Shown here piece after piece: positions 15,985 to 25,911 of a stretch of DNA of 64,000 bases. The stretch comes from Sphingobacterium sp. GTDB lineage: Bacteria; Bacteroidota; Bacteroidia; Sphingobacteriales; Sphingobacteriaceae. Position 1 is the stretch's first letter. Each line of letters opens with the position of its first letter. The notes under the pieces were generated by a model. It saw only the letters and a list, made by a program, of their open reading frames with translations. It did no database searches and was not told where the DNA came from. The translations under genes were made by a program, and so were the position numbers. The DNA is taken from assembly GCA_031286695.1 (NCBI GenBank), contig JAITTY010000006.1, positions 1,116,001 through 1,180,000 of the forward strand, written 5' to 3'.

Positions 15985-17142
15985 TTGAGTAAAAAAGGAA
16001 TTGCCATTTTAGGGGCAACGGGAAGTATAGGTACACAAGCCTTGGATGTGATAAGAGCCTTTCCTAATAAATTTGAGGCAATCGTTCTGACCTGTGGCAG
16101 CAATGCAGCATTATTGATTAAACAGGCGTTAGAGTTTAAGCCTAAGGCGGTTGTCGTAACAGATTCTCTTCAATATAGCCATATTCAAGATGCCTTACAA
16201 GGGCAGGGGATCACTGTTCTTTTTGGTGAACCCGGACTGATCGAAGTGGTACAGTATGACGAAGTTGATGTGGTGTTGAATGCAATTGTTGGATCGGCTG
16301 GACTGAAACCTACTGTTAAAGCCATTCAATCCAAAAAAGATATTGCACTTGCTAATAAGGAAACACTGGTTGTGGCCGGGGAACTGATTATGGCCTTGGT
16401 GCAAGAATATGATGTACGTATGCTCCCTGTAGATTCAGAACATTCGGCGATTTTTCAGTGTTTGGCCGGAGAGGAGCATAATCCGATCGAGAAAATTTAT
16501 GTCACGGCTTCAGGAGGTCCTTTTCGCGGTAAAAAGAGGGCCGATCTGCTGCAGGTGACCAAAGCTGAAGCTTTAAAACATCCAAATTGGTCGATGGGTG
16601 CCAAAATTACGATTGATTCGGCATCCTTGATGAATAAAGGGCTAGAAGTGATTGAAGCAAAATGGCTTTTCAATCTGTCTGTAAATCAGGTTGATGTGAT
16701 TGTACATCCCCAGTCTATTGTACATTCGTTAGTTCAGTTTCAGGATGGTTCCATGAAGGCCCAAATGGGGGTTCCTGATATGAAATTGCCGATCCAATAT
16801 GCACTGACCTATCCGGCACGTTTTGAAAATAGTTTTGAGCGTTTTAATTTCATGGACTATCCAACACTTAGCTTTGAGAAAGCAGACATGGAAACGTTCC
16901 GGAATTTGGCCCTTGCTTATGAGAGCCTACGTGCCGGGGGAAACAGAAGCTGTGTGTTGAATGCTGCAAATGAAGTTGTTGTAGAGGCCTTTCTGAAAGA
17001 TCAAGTTGGGTTTTTGGAGATGAGTGATATTATTGAACAGACATTAGATCAAGTAGAATTTATTGCGGCACCGACGTTGGATGATTATCTGGAGACGGAT
17101 CGCATTGCAAGAATAATAACGAAGGAAATAATCAAAGATTAA
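15985..17142 (+). CDS. dxr: 1-deoxy-D-xylulose-5-phosphate reductoisomerase
   Basis: Dxr converts DXP to 2-C-methyl-D-erythritol 4-phosphate, the committed step of the MEP isoprenoid pathway. The N-terminus has the NADPH motif ILGATGSIGTQALDV. Further signatures are ANKETLVVAGELIM, LPVDSEHSAIFQCL (metal-binding Asp/Glu), VTASGGPFRGK and HPNWSMGAKITIDSASLMNKGLEVIEA. The start codon is TTG at 15985, preceded by AGAGG; no in-frame ATG would keep the Rossmann motif. The 385-residue length is standard. It is followed 16 nt later by rseP, a common pairing. Confidence 0.95.
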   Translation: MSKKGIAILGATGSIGTQALDVIRAFPNKFEAIVLTCGSNAALLIKQALEFKPKAVVVTDSLQYSHIQDALQGQGITVLFGEPGLIEVVQYDEVDVVLNAIVGSAGLKPTVKAIQSKKDIALANKETLVVAGELIMALVQEYDVRMLPVDSEHSAIFQCLAGEEHNPIEKIYVTASGGPFRGKKRADLLQVTKAEALKHPNWSMGAKITIDSASLMNKGLEVIEAKWLFNLSVNQVDVIVHPQSIVHSLVQFQDGSMKAQMGVPDMKLPIQYALTYPARFENSFERFNFMDYPTLSFEKADMETFRNLALAYESLRAGGNRSCVLNAANEVVVEAFLKDQVGFLEMSDIIEQTLDQVEFIAAPTLDDYLETDRIARIITKEIIKD

Positions 17143-17158
17143 ATTTTAAAAAGCATAC

Positions 17159-18484
17159 ATGGGTGTTTTAATTATGGTCGGACAAGTGATTTTAGGCTTG
17201 TCAATTTTAATTGTTCTACATGAGTTAGGACATTTCTTAGCAGCACGTGCATTTGGTATCAAGGTGGAAAAGTTTTATCTGTTCTTTGATGCATGGGGAG
17301 TGAAATTATTTAAATTCAATTATAAAGGATGTGAATATGGTATTGGCTGGTTGCCTTTAGGTGGTTATGTCAAGATTGCTGGTATGATCGATGAATCGAT
17401 GGATACTGAGCAATTAAAAGGGGAGCCACAACCCTGGGAATTTAGATCAAAACCCGCTTGGCAACGTTTAATCGTTATGCTCGGGGGGATTATTGTCAAT
17501 ATTATCGTTGGTGTCGTAGTGTTTTGGATGCTAACTTTTAAAATGGGCAATACCGACATTAAAATGGATCAAATGGTCAATGGTATTGTTCCGGGATCTA
17601 TTGGGGAGTCCATTGGCTTGAAAGCTGGAGATAAAGTAATTTCAATCGATGGTCACCGTGTCGAGAATTATTCGGAGCTGATTAGTTCTAAAGTATTGAT
17701 GGGTGGAGTGACCCTTGCTGTTGAACGGGATGGCGCTACTACAGATATCAAAGTTCCTGCGGATTTACTGAATACGCTCTCAGACAAAAAAGGCGAGAAG
17801 TTTATCGAGCCACGGGTGAAAACAACAAGTGTTGCTGAAGTCGCACCTGGGTCTGTGGCAAGTAAAATGGGTTTTGCGAAAGGAGATAGCATTATTGCTG
17901 TAAACGACATACAAGTGCCTTTCTTCGATCAATTTAGGACACAGATAAAGGCGAATATCAATAAAGTTGTCGCAATTAAGGTATTGCGTAAGGGAGCTGA
18001 AGTTTCGTTGCAAGGGAACGTTCCTGCAGATGCCATGCTCGGAATAGGTATCAATCGTGATTATTCCATCAAATCGTTTACAACGCAATATACGTTGATG
18101 GAGGCATTTCCGATCGGTGCAAAGAAAGCATTTACGGTGATCACCGATAACGCAAAAGGATTTGGCAAAATCTTCAAAGGTGAAGTGCGTGCAGATAAAG
18201 CATTATCAGGTCCTATTGGTATCGCTACCTTATTTGGTACGGAGGTGGACTGGATCCGTTTTTGGTCTTTAGTAGGAATGCTATCCATGGCATTGGCATT
18301 TATGAACCTGCTGCCTATTCCGGCTTTGGATGGCGGTCACGTATTGTTCTTATTGGTTGAAATGATTCAAGGCAAACCATTGAGCGAGAAATTCCTGGAA
18401 AAAGCACAAATGGTCGGTTTCTTCATCCTTTTGGCTTTAATGGTCTTTATATTCGGAAACGATATTTTTAAGCTATTTAAATAA
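17159..18484 (+). CDS. rseP: RIP site-2 protease RseP
   Basis: RseP is an intramembrane zinc metalloprotease that cleaves anti-sigma factors and remnant signal peptides. The zinc motif IVLHELGHFLAA is in the first helix. Two PDZ domains follow in the periplasmic loop (GIVPGSIGESIGLKAGDKVISIDG and VAPGSVASKMGFAKGDSIIAVND). The second metal-ligand motif NLLPIPALDGGH is near the C-terminus. At 441 residues it is the usual length. The ATG at 17159 is used; another ATG five codons on would also keep the helix. A terminator follows at 18554. Confidence 0.95.
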   Translation: MGVLIMVGQVILGLSILIVLHELGHFLAARAFGIKVEKFYLFFDAWGVKLFKFNYKGCEYGIGWLPLGGYVKIAGMIDESMDTEQLKGEPQPWEFRSKPAWQRLIVMLGGIIVNIIVGVVVFWMLTFKMGNTDIKMDQMVNGIVPGSIGESIGLKAGDKVISIDGHRVENYSELISSKVLMGGVTLAVERDGATTDIKVPADLLNTLSDKKGEKFIEPRVKTTSVAEVAPGSVASKMGFAKGDSIIAVNDIQVPFFDQFRTQIKANINKVVAIKVLRKGAEVSLQGNVPADAMLGIGINRDYSIKSFTTQYTLMEAFPIGAKKAFTVITDNAKGFGKIFKGEVRADKALSGPIGIATLFGTEVDWIRFWSLVGMLSMALAFMNLLPIPALDGGHVLFLLVEMIQGKPLSEKFLEKAQMVGFFILLALMVFIFGNDIFKLFK

Positions 18485-18553
18485 ATTCAATTGGTCAGTT
18501 TGCCGCGAGGCTGATGACTTACACACCATAAAAAAAAGGGCTTAAAGCCAGTC

Positions 18554-18582
18554 ATGGTCGGAAGAAATTCCGACCATTTTTT
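18554..18582 (+). terminator. Intrinsic terminator after rseP
   Basis: ATGGTCGGAA pairs perfectly with TTCCGACCAT around a GAAA loop, followed by six T. Confidence 0.9.
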
Positions 18583-18755
18583 ATGGTATGTAGCTGTTGT
18601 GTAGAATAGCTTGAAGTTCGATTTGTAGCATTCATCGACGCTACAGACTTTCATTTGCTTTCATTGTGCCTATTCCAAAATATAAGACGAAGGGTTTTCC
18701 AACAATAAATTGTTTTTTATATTGCATTTAAAAAACAATTTATCTAAGTTTGACC

Positions 18756-18959
18756 ATGGATGGAAGAAATAGAGCAGATGTAAAGCCAGGTATGTTGGTG
18801 AATATAATCTTAAAGAAGGACCAGCGTACAGGGAACCTAACAGAAGGCATTGTGAAGGACCTGCTGACATCATCCTCCTATCATTCGAGGGGGATTAAAG
18901 TGCGGTTGACGGACGGCCAAGTAGGAAGAGTGGCTGAAATTATTGAAGATGATTTTTAG
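18756..18959 (+). CDS. YwbE family protein
   Basis: The 67-residue protein from ATG 18756 matches the YwbE (DUF2196) family closely. It has GRNRADVKPGMLV, ILKKDQRTGNLTEGIVKDLLT, SSYHSRGIKVRL and DGQVGRVAEII. The alternative TTG two codons upstream adds nothing conserved. The fold is predicted to be a small beta barrel; function unknown. It stands alone between the rseP terminator and the receiver gene. The 18960-19209 gap is very AT-rich, without recognisable features. Confidence 0.88.
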   Translation: MDGRNRADVKPGMLVNIILKKDQRTGNLTEGIVKDLLTSSSYHSRGIKVRLTDGQVGRVAEIIEDDF

Positions 18960-19209
18960 AAGATATTCTACCGGTCATCATTTCTCTTTACCGAATCTTT
19001 TTTAGCGGTGTTGACGCGAAAAGGTTTGCTACCTATGATGTTCTTATTGTGTAAATCAAACTAAAAGCTTGTTGGATTGTTAATAGGGAACATTTTGAAA
19101 TAAAATTTGTATAATAACATAATTATTGCTAACTTTTTTCTGTATTTTTTATTTTATTACATATTTATATAATATTGTTTTTATAATTAGTAAATGACAG
19201 CTTTTTCAA

Positions 19210-19587
19210 ATGGATACCAAAAATAAATGTACGGTTGTCTACGCAGATGATGCGATGATTCATCATGTGTTGATGCGAGCTATGGCTCAATCGCATTTAT
19301 TGGATTTGGTTTATTGTGCTTCTAACGGTAGGGATTTAATCGACTACCTCCATGAAAACGAGCATGAACTTCCTGAAATATGTATATTAGATCTGCATAT
19401 GCCTGTATTAAATGGAATAGAAACGGCAAAAATTGTGAAAGAAAGATTTCCATCCATTAGAATATTTGGGTTGACATCAAGCAGTGATGAAAATGAACGG
19501 ATGGAATTGCGAGATGCGGGAGCTGAGGAAATTTTTTCAAAGGAACAGATGCCTTTATTAATGAAACAGCTTGCTCCAAAGGCATAG
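19210..19587 (+). CDS. Stand-alone response regulator receiver protein
   Basis: The 125-residue protein contains only a receiver domain. Acidic residues are at 13-14 (YADDA), the phospho-acceptor is Asp61 (CILDLHMPVLNG), and the conserved Thr89 and Lys111 (FSKEQ) complete the active site. The sequence is closest in style to NarL-type receivers that have lost the output domain. No kinase gene is near, so the partner is unknown. It may act as a phosphate sink or by protein binding. A bidirectional terminator follows. Confidence 0.88.
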   Translation: MDTKNKCTVVYADDAMIHHVLMRAMAQSHLLDLVYCASNGRDLIDYLHENEHELPEICILDLHMPVLNGIETAKIVKERFPSIRIFGLTSSSDENERMELRDAGAEEIFSKEQMPLLMKQLAPKA

Positions 19588-19599
19588 AGAAATAAAAAT

Positions 19600-19634
19600 A
19601 AAGAAGAAGCCTAACACAGTTAGGCTTCTTCTTT
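19600..19634. terminator. Bidirectional terminator between the receiver gene and the DUF6965-like gene
   Basis: A perfect 16-bp stem (19600-19615 with 19619-19634, loop ACA) has A-rich and T-rich flanks and can end both converging transcripts. The reverse-strand gene's stop codon lies inside the stem. Confidence 0.9.
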
Positions 19635-19832
19635 ATTTTCTAAAGCATCCTTGAATTTCAAAAGTCTAATCCAGGATGGACATTTGCTTAAATCTTTTTT
19701 CCATAATCCAACGTGTATAAAACTTGTGCGCAAAAAACGCTGCACGTCGAATACTTGCATGTCTTGCTGTATTTCTAGCGTTTCAGGCAAATCTTTGGAT
19801 TGAAAATACTGTTGTAATTCTTCTGGCGTCAT
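19620..19832 (-). CDS. DUF6965-like small protein
   Basis: With the start at 19832 the product is 70 residues: TPEELQQYFQSKDLPETLEI, then MQVFDVQRFLRTSFIHVGL, and a helical end LKFKDALENKEE. The opening MTPEEL-x-YF followed by a short beta part and a FVxSHI-like helix is the DUF6965 pattern known from Bacteroidota. A longer start at 19904 would overlap the outer-membrane-factor gene and adds residues of low plausibility. It lies 25 nt after the efflux operon on the same strand and could be in its transcript. Function unknown. Confidence 0.65.
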   Translation of the reverse strand: MTPEELQQYFQSKDLPETLEIQQDMQVFDVQRFLRTSFIHVGLWKKDLSKCPSWIRLLKFKDALENKEEA

Positions 19833-19857
19833 ACTGCAAAAATAAAGTTTTAAATCC

Positions 19858-21324
19858 TTATCTCCAACCTCCGCCGAGTGCTCGGTATAGATCCACAAAT
19901 GCATCTAAATGCTGCTGTCTTAACTCGACGAGATCCAGGTCACTGTTGAGGGCATTGCTTTGTGCTGTAATGACCTCTAAATAAGTTGCATATCCACTTT
20001 TAAAGAGCAGGCCTGCATTCTTGACCGCCAAATGTGCATTATCGACTCTTTCTTTTGCCAAAGATAACTGTTCCCGTTGTTTGTCGACTGTGACCACTGC
20101 ATTAGAGACCTCGGCTACGGCTTCAACGACTTTCTGCTGCAGCTGGATTTCGGCTTTATCACGTTCCAGTTTAGCTACCTCATACTGTGTTTTCAACGTT
20201 TTGTTTTTAAAAATAGGTGTGGTTAAATTGCCAGTTATACCACCGAGCAATGCACCGGGGATATTGAACCAATTTTTGGGCAGCATGCTGTTGACACCCA
20301 AAACACCGCCGACAGTTAACGATGGATAACGCATGGCCTGCTGGATGTTGGCGTTGGCATTGGCCGCCATTAATTGAAATTCAGATGACCGGATATCAGG
20401 TCGATTACGGACGATCTCGATCGGAGAACCTAGCGAGATGTCCTTGCTCTCTGCGAAGAGATGTTCGTAAGAAGTACCTCTTTTGATGCTTTCGGGCAAT
20501 TTTCCGGTAAGTGTCTGAAGTGCATTTTCCTGGATGACAATTTCTTTTTCAAGTTCGGGCACCAGGGAAGCCGCGAGCAGACGCTGCGATTGTGTTTGCT
20601 GGATCGCCAGGGCGGTAATCTCGCCGGCTTCATATTGCAGTTTGATCATGCGCAAGGTACTGTCGTTTAACTGAACGTTACGTTTGGCGACTTCTATTTT
20701 AGCATCAAGCATCAGAAGATTGAAATAACCTTTTGCTACCGAAGTTATGATGGAGGTCTGTATTGCATTTTTTGCTTCCTGTGTATCCAGGTACTCGGCT
20801 AGAAGCTGTTCTTGTTTGCTTCCGATTTTCTTCCAGATATCTATTTCCCAGCTAAAGTTAATATCTGAACCAAACATCGACTGGTAGACGAACATATTTT
20901 CGGGAGCTTTTTCACCTTTGTGGTCATAGTATTTGGTCAGGGGACCGCTGCCAAAATCCTTCGATCGCCAAGTACGATTTCCATTGGCAATCGTTGCATT
21001 TACGCTAGGTAAATAATTGGCCTTATTCTGTGCTAAAACCCGGTTTGAAATCTGCAAGTTGAGTAATGCTGTCTTCATCTCAAAATTGTTTGCCAGGGCA
21101 GAATCAATCAATAATTTTAATGTGGGATCATGAAAGAAAGATTTCCAATGGATCAGTCCCATACTGGAGGTGTCCCCGAAGTAATCCAAGGTGTCGCCGC
21201 GGAAATTTTCCGGAAGTTTGAGTTTGGGCTGCACATAATCTTTGCCGATCTTACAGGCATTCATCAGGCTTAAGAGACCTATGATGATCGATATTCCCGA
21301 AAGGTATTTTTTTATGTTTTTCAT
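19858..21324 (-). CDS. RND pump 1: outer-membrane factor (NodT/OprM family lipoprotein)
   Basis: This 488-residue TolC-like channel lipoprotein has the signal LLSLMNAC and a lipidated Cys. Two repeated outer-membrane efflux halves follow, with LLIDSALANNFEMKTALLNL, DINFSWEIDIWKKIG and the C-terminal ALNSDLDLVELRQQHLDAFVDLYRALGGGW typical of NodT-type factors. Its start overlaps the permease stop by one base (TAATG), so the two are translationally coupled. It forms the outer-membrane exit of the first RND pump (adaptor 24553-25716, permease 21324-24476). Confidence 0.93.
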   Translation of the reverse strand: MKNIKKYLSGISIIIGLLSLMNACKIGKDYVQPKLKLPENFRGDTLDYFGDTSSMGLIHWKSFFHDPTLKLLIDSALANNFEMKTALLNLQISNRVLAQNKANYLPSVNATIANGNRTWRSKDFGSGPLTKYYDHKGEKAPENMFVYQSMFGSDINFSWEIDIWKKIGSKQEQLLAEYLDTQEAKNAIQTSIITSVAKGYFNLLMLDAKIEVAKRNVQLNDSTLRMIKLQYEAGEITALAIQQTQSQRLLAASLVPELEKEIVIQENALQTLTGKLPESIKRGTSYEHLFAESKDISLGSPIEIVRNRPDIRSSEFQLMAANANANIQQAMRYPSLTVGGVLGVNSMLPKNWFNIPGALLGGITGNLTTPIFKNKTLKTQYEVAKLERDKAEIQLQQKVVEAVAEVSNAVVTVDKQREQLSLAKERVDNAHLAVKNAGLLFKSGYATYLEVITAQSNALNSDLDLVELRQQHLDAFVDLYRALGGGWR

Positions 21325-24300
21325 TATTCTTCCTCTTCTTTAGCTAGTTTATCATGTAGTTTTTCATCCAAACCTTTAAATACGACAAAGAGTACTGGGA
21401 TGATAAAGATGCCGAATGCCACACCAAAGAGCATGCCCCCAGCGGCGCTGAAACTAATCGAATGGTTGCCAATGGCCGATGGTCCTACCGTCCACATCAG
21501 GGGAACGAGGCCGGCGACAAATGCCAGGCTAGTCATCAAGATTGGCCGTAACCTAAGTTTGGAGCCGCTAATGGCTGCATCGACGATACTTTTGCCATTT
21601 TTGCGTTCCTGGACGGCAAATTCGACGATCAGAATAGCGTTTTTGGCCAGAAGGCCAATGAGCATAATCAGGCCCACCTGAACATAAATATTGTTTTGAA
21701 GTCCAACTAGGTTGATCACGGAGAAAACCCCTATCAGTCCCACAGGGATAGACAATAGCACTGCCCAAGGGAGGATATAGCTCTCGTATTGGGCCGAAAG
21801 CAGAAAGTAGACGAACAGAATACTCAGTACAAAAATCAAAATGGTCTGTGAACCCGATTGACTCTCCTCATAGCTCATGCCCGTCCATTCAAAACCGTAA
21901 TTGCCGGGAAGCTTATTGTCGGCCAATTTTTGGATAGCTTGCATGGCATCATCTGTGCTGTAGCCTTCTGCAGGTGTAATATTTACAGCAATTGCATTGT
22001 ACAGATTATAACGTGTAATGGTTTCTGGACCTACGGTCTTTTCCAAGGTCAATATTGTATTGATCGGAACCATTTCACCCTTGTTATTGCGTACAAAAAT
22101 AGAATTGAAGGATTCGGGATCTTTACGGAAATCAAAATCTGATTGCACATAAACACGATATTGGCGACCAAACCTATTGAAATCACTCGCCTGTACACGT
22201 GCAAAGTAAGATCGGATTGTGGACATGAGATCTTTGATCTCAACGCCCAGTGATTTAGCTTTGACGGCGTCGATATTTACTTCATATTGTGGGAAGTTTG
22301 ATTTGAAACTTGTGTAGGCACTGCGTATTTCCGGCAGGGTATTGAGCTGGTTGATAAAGGTATCGGCAATGGTGTTAAAATCCCTGATGTCACCGCCCAT
22401 TCGATCCTGAAGTACCATTTCAATTCCGGCAAAGTCTCCAAAACCCTGTACGGTAGGCCGGGGGAATACTGTAAACGTTGCTTCATTAATCTGGGATAGA
22501 TCATGTCTGATGGTATCCATAAACGCATTGATATTTTTGATGTGCTCGCGTTTGGCATGCGGTTTTAGGGTAATGTACCCAGCGGCAAAAGCAGGACTTG
22601 AACTTCCATCCAGTGCATTGAAACCCGAAACTGTTGTCATCCCATCGATATCCTGTCTTTTCTTTAAAATGCTGTCCGCACGGTGAAGAACTTCAGTTGT
22701 CCGGCTCAATGAAGCGCCGGGTGGGAGTGCTATGTTGTAGGTGATAAATCCATCATCTTCTGTCGGAATAAAACTTTTGGGTGTTTTCATCATAAACACA
22801 ATGCCAAGCGCTGTAATTAAAATTAAGCCTGCCCAGGCTATTTTCTTATTCTTGATCAGTATTTCTACAATCGAGACATAACGGGCGGTCAGTCGATCAA
22901 AAGAGGTATTGAATGCTTTAAAGAAACGATCTTTAAATTGGTTCACTTTACCGGTCTTCTGATTTGCATGATGGTTTGGTGCTTTAAGCAGGAGCGCACA
23001 TAAGGCCGGACTCAGCGTTAGGGCATTGAGTGCTGAAATTAGAATTGCTGTTGCCAAGGTGTAAGCAAACTGCCGGTAAAAGATACCTGCTGGCCCTTCC
23101 ATAAATCCGACAGGCAAAAATACTGCCGCCATGACCATGGTAATGGAAAGGATCGCGCCCGTAATTTCAGACATCGTCGACAGTGTCGCCGCTCTAGGTT
23201 TCAATCCCGTACTGTGCATTTTTTCGTGGATGGCCTCAACGACGACAATGGCGTCATCCACTACGATTCCAATAGCCAACACCAGGGCAAACATCGTGAG
23301 GACATTGAGCGAAAATCCAAAAAGCTGCAGAAAAAAGAAGGTTCCCACCAATGAAACCGGAATTGCAATTGCAGGGATCAAGGTGGATCTAAAATCTTGC
23401 AGGAAGATAAAGACGATAATAAATACCAGGATAAAGGCTTCAAAAAGGGTGTGCTCAACCTGGTTGATCGATTCATCGATCTGATCACGTACTGAGTAGG
23501 TCACCTCGTAGTGTATGCCTTTTGGAAATGTTTTGGATTGTTCTTCAAGAACTTTTCTGACAGCAATATCAATATCATGAGCATTAGATCCACTGGTCTG
23601 TGTCAGATTGAGTGTAAGTCCCGGATGTCCATTTACCTTGTTGTCGCTGCTTAGGTTTGTCGCACCAAACTCGACCCGCGCCACATCTTTTAAATAAAGT
23701 ACTGAACCGTCGCTGTTGGTTTTGATTACAATACTTTGGAATTCCTCTGGTGTGGTAAAACGTCCTTTGTGACGTATTACGGTTTCGAAAGCTTCATCCG
23801 AAGTTTCTCCAAATTTACCGGGAGCAATTTCAAAATTTTGGTCTTTTATAGCATTGGTCACATCCTGCGGGACAAGGTTGTAAAGGGCTAACTTCTCGGG
23901 GTTCAGCCAGAGCCGCATCGCATAATCCCGTGCTCCTAAACGCGAAACCTGAGCAACACCGTCTACACGCAGCAAAGGCCGCATCAGATTGATCTGCGCA
24001 TAAGCCTGGAGAAATGTTTCATCGTAGGCGCTATCCTGGTGATCAGAATAGAGATTGATGGTCATAATGACACCTGTTTGCCGTGGCATAACCGTGATGC
24101 CGGCTTCGTTTACTTCCGCAGGAATGGAACTGATTGCTTTGGAAATTCGTGTTTGCACATTGACGGAGGCAATATCCGGGTTGGTACCTGTTTTGAAATA
24201 AACGGATACGCTTCCGGATCCAGAATTAGAAGCAGATGACTTGATATAAGTCATATCTTCTACACCATTGATGGCTTCTTCAATCGGGAGCAGAACACTT

Positions 24301-24476
24301 TTTGCTACGGTCTCGGCATTAGCTCCCGGATAACTCAGTGAAACAAGTACACTTGGCGGTGCAATTTCCGGGAAGCGTGAGACGGGAAGCAGTTTTAGTC
24401 CAACCAAGCCTAGGATAACCAGAATAATGGACACCACAGTGGCTAAAACGGGCCTATTTATAAATGTTTTTAGCAT
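21324..24476 (-). CDS. RND pump 1: inner-membrane permease (HAE1/AcrB family)
   Basis: The protein is a proton-driven efflux permease of 1050 residues, the usual AcrB length. I start it at 24476 (MLKTFINRPVLATVVSI), which matches the conserved cytoplasmic start; a frame extending to 24539 adds unconserved residues. The proton-relay aspartate pair is in GIVVDDAIVVVEAIHEKM (TM4). Other hallmarks are PVSRFPEIAPPSV, NGVEDMTYIKSSAS and the C-terminal RLRPILMTSLAFV. Its sequence is more distant from pumps 2 and 3 of this window than they are from each other. Substrates cannot be told from sequence. Confidence 0.95.
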   Translation of the reverse strand: MLKTFINRPVLATVVSIILVILGLVGLKLLPVSRFPEIAPPSVLVSLSYPGANAETVAKSVLLPIEEAINGVEDMTYIKSSASNSGSGSVSVYFKTGTNPDIASVNVQTRISKAISSIPAEVNEAGITVMPRQTGVIMTINLYSDHQDSAYDETFLQAYAQINLMRPLLRVDGVAQVSRLGARDYAMRLWLNPEKLALYNLVPQDVTNAIKDQNFEIAPGKFGETSDEAFETVIRHKGRFTTPEEFQSIVIKTNSDGSVLYLKDVARVEFGATNLSSDNKVNGHPGLTLNLTQTSGSNAHDIDIAVRKVLEEQSKTFPKGIHYEVTYSVRDQIDESINQVEHTLFEAFILVFIIVFIFLQDFRSTLIPAIAIPVSLVGTFFFLQLFGFSLNVLTMFALVLAIGIVVDDAIVVVEAIHEKMHSTGLKPRAATLSTMSEITGAILSITMVMAAVFLPVGFMEGPAGIFYRQFAYTLATAILISALNALTLSPALCALLLKAPNHHANQKTGKVNQFKDRFFKAFNTSFDRLTARYVSIVEILIKNKKIAWAGLILITALGIVFMMKTPKSFIPTEDDGFITYNIALPPGASLSRTTEVLHRADSILKKRQDIDGMTTVSGFNALDGSSSPAFAAGYITLKPHAKREHIKNINAFMDTIRHDLSQINEATFTVFPRPTVQGFGDFAGIEMVLQDRMGGDIRDFNTIADTFINQLNTLPEIRSAYTSFKSNFPQYEVNIDAVKAKSLGVEIKDLMSTIRSYFARVQASDFNRFGRQYRVYVQSDFDFRKDPESFNSIFVRNNKGEMVPINTILTLEKTVGPETITRYNLYNAIAVNITPAEGYSTDDAMQAIQKLADNKLPGNYGFEWTGMSYEESQSGSQTILIFVLSILFVYFLLSAQYESYILPWAVLLSIPVGLIGVFSVINLVGLQNNIYVQVGLIMLIGLLAKNAILIVEFAVQERKNGKSIVDAAISGSKLRLRPILMTSLAFVAGLVPLMWTVGPSAIGNHSISFSAAGGMLFGVAFGIFIIPVLFVVFKGLDEKLHDKLAKEEEE

Positions 24477-24552
24477 ATAGATAGAATTTAAACATGCTGC
24501 TTTCTGCGCATAGTATACCATGCACAGTGCAGCCTGCAAAAATGATCGATAA

Positions 24553-25716
24553 TTATTTTTGTAAAATCGGAGTTACTGGTGAGCCGTCCGTTAGTTTGTC
24601 AAATCCACTGGTAATAACGCGATCGTTTTCCTGCAGTCCTGAGTAAACGATATAGTTGCTTTTACTTTTGCCTGTAAGCTGGATATTTCGTTTCTGTGCC
24701 TTATTGTTTTTGTCCAGTATATAGACAAAGGTTTTATCCTGCAGCTCATTAACGGCGATCTGAGGGATCTGGAGAACATCTTTTTTCACTTCGGCAATTT
24801 TAAGGGTACCACTGCTTCCGGATCGAAGTATATTATCGTGGTTTTGAAATGTTGCGCGCAAGGAGATTGCTCCCGTCGTACGGTTGATCTGACCATTTAC
24901 GGCGTCGACAATACCTTTCTTTGCATATTCTTCGCCATCTGCCAGAACTAGCGTAACTTCGGGAAAAACAAGTTTCTGATTCTGGTTGTATTTTTTTCCT
25001 TCTAAACTGTCTTTTTTTGCCTGTGCTTTGGAAAAATAGAGGAAATCCGATTCATTCATGGAAAAATAAACGTATACTTCCTGGATATCCGACAGGTAGG
25101 TGAGGGGTTCTTTATCACCTTTTGAAACCAGATTTCCGATGCGTTTTGGGATTCGGCCGATATAACCGCTTACCGGAGCTGTGATAACCGTAAAATCCTT
25201 ACTGATCTGAGCCGAACGTACGGCTGCGATGGCCTGGTCTAGCGTTGCCTTGGCTACTTGATAGTCTGATTTGGCCGAAGCCAGTCTGACATCCGAAATA
25301 ACGTCGTTTTGAACTAGCGGTTTCAATCGGTCTACTTCGAGCTGAGCATTTTTAAGTTTAGCTCTCGCGACCTGTTCCGTAGCCACCATGTTATTGAGAT
25401 TTTCCTGATAGGTAGAGGGGTCTACTTTAAATAACTTCTGACCTTTTTGTACAAAAGAACCTTCATCCACATAAATTTCCTGCAGCAGTCCTTCGACCTG
25501 TGGGCGGACTTCGACGTTGACTTTGCCTTCAATAGTCCCTAAATAATCCTTGATGGTGGTCGCATCTGATTTAGTGACGGTATAAACTGGCAAGGCTACG
25601 GTTTTTTCATTGGTTTTATTTTCTTTTGAAGAACTTGAAGAACAACTTACCTGAGTGGCTAAGGCTGAACAAATCAATACGGATACTTTAAAAATAGATA
25701 ATGTTTTTTTCTTCAC
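24553..25716 (-). CDS. RND pump 1: periplasmic adaptor (membrane fusion protein)
   Basis: The 387-residue protein has an N-terminal signal ending in a serine-rich stretch after a Cys (QVSCSSSSS), suggesting a lipoprotein, although the lipobox is not canonical. The lipoyl/barrel-sandwich halves are visible (GKVNVEVRPQVEGLLQEIYVDEGSFVQKGQKLF and FTVITAPVSGYIGRI), with a coiled-coil hairpin between them and a beta-barrel domain with DAVNGQINRTTGAISLRA. It is the first gene of the pump 1 operon, 76 nt before the permease start. The palindrome at 25751-25766 lies 35 bp upstream. Confidence 0.93.
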   Translation of the reverse strand: MKKKTLSIFKVSVLICSALATQVSCSSSSSKENKTNEKTVALPVYTVTKSDATTIKDYLGTIEGKVNVEVRPQVEGLLQEIYVDEGSFVQKGQKLFKVDPSTYQENLNNMVATEQVARAKLKNAQLEVDRLKPLVQNDVISDVRLASAKSDYQVAKATLDQAIAAVRSAQISKDFTVITAPVSGYIGRIPKRIGNLVSKGDKEPLTYLSDIQEVYVYFSMNESDFLYFSKAQAKKDSLEGKKYNQNQKLVFPEVTLVLADGEEYAKKGIVDAVNGQINRTTGAISLRATFQNHDNILRSGSSGTLKIAEVKKDVLQIPQIAVNELQDKTFVYILDKNNKAQKRNIQLTGKSKSNYIVYSGLQENDRVITSGFDKLTDGSPVTPILQK

Positions 25717-25750
25717 AATGCTTAATTAATTTTTACGATATATGTGTGGT

Positions 25751-25766
25751 GTAATATGAATATTAC
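25751..25766. promoter_or_regulatory. 16-bp palindrome upstream of RND pump 1
   Basis: GTAATATGAATATTAC has perfect 7-bp arms around GA and ends 35 bp before the adaptor start codon, a typical place for a repressor site. No regulator gene adjoins this operon. Confidence 0.5.
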
Positions 25767-25911
25767 AATATAAACGCCAAATAGTTTAATTATTGTGAAG
25801 ATTAACATTTGTTAACACCTCAAATTTTAGTTAATAACCGTTCAATTATTAATCAAAAATAATATTTAATAGTTTTAAGAAGTTGATAGTTATGGTTTTA
25901 TGGGGAGGGGT

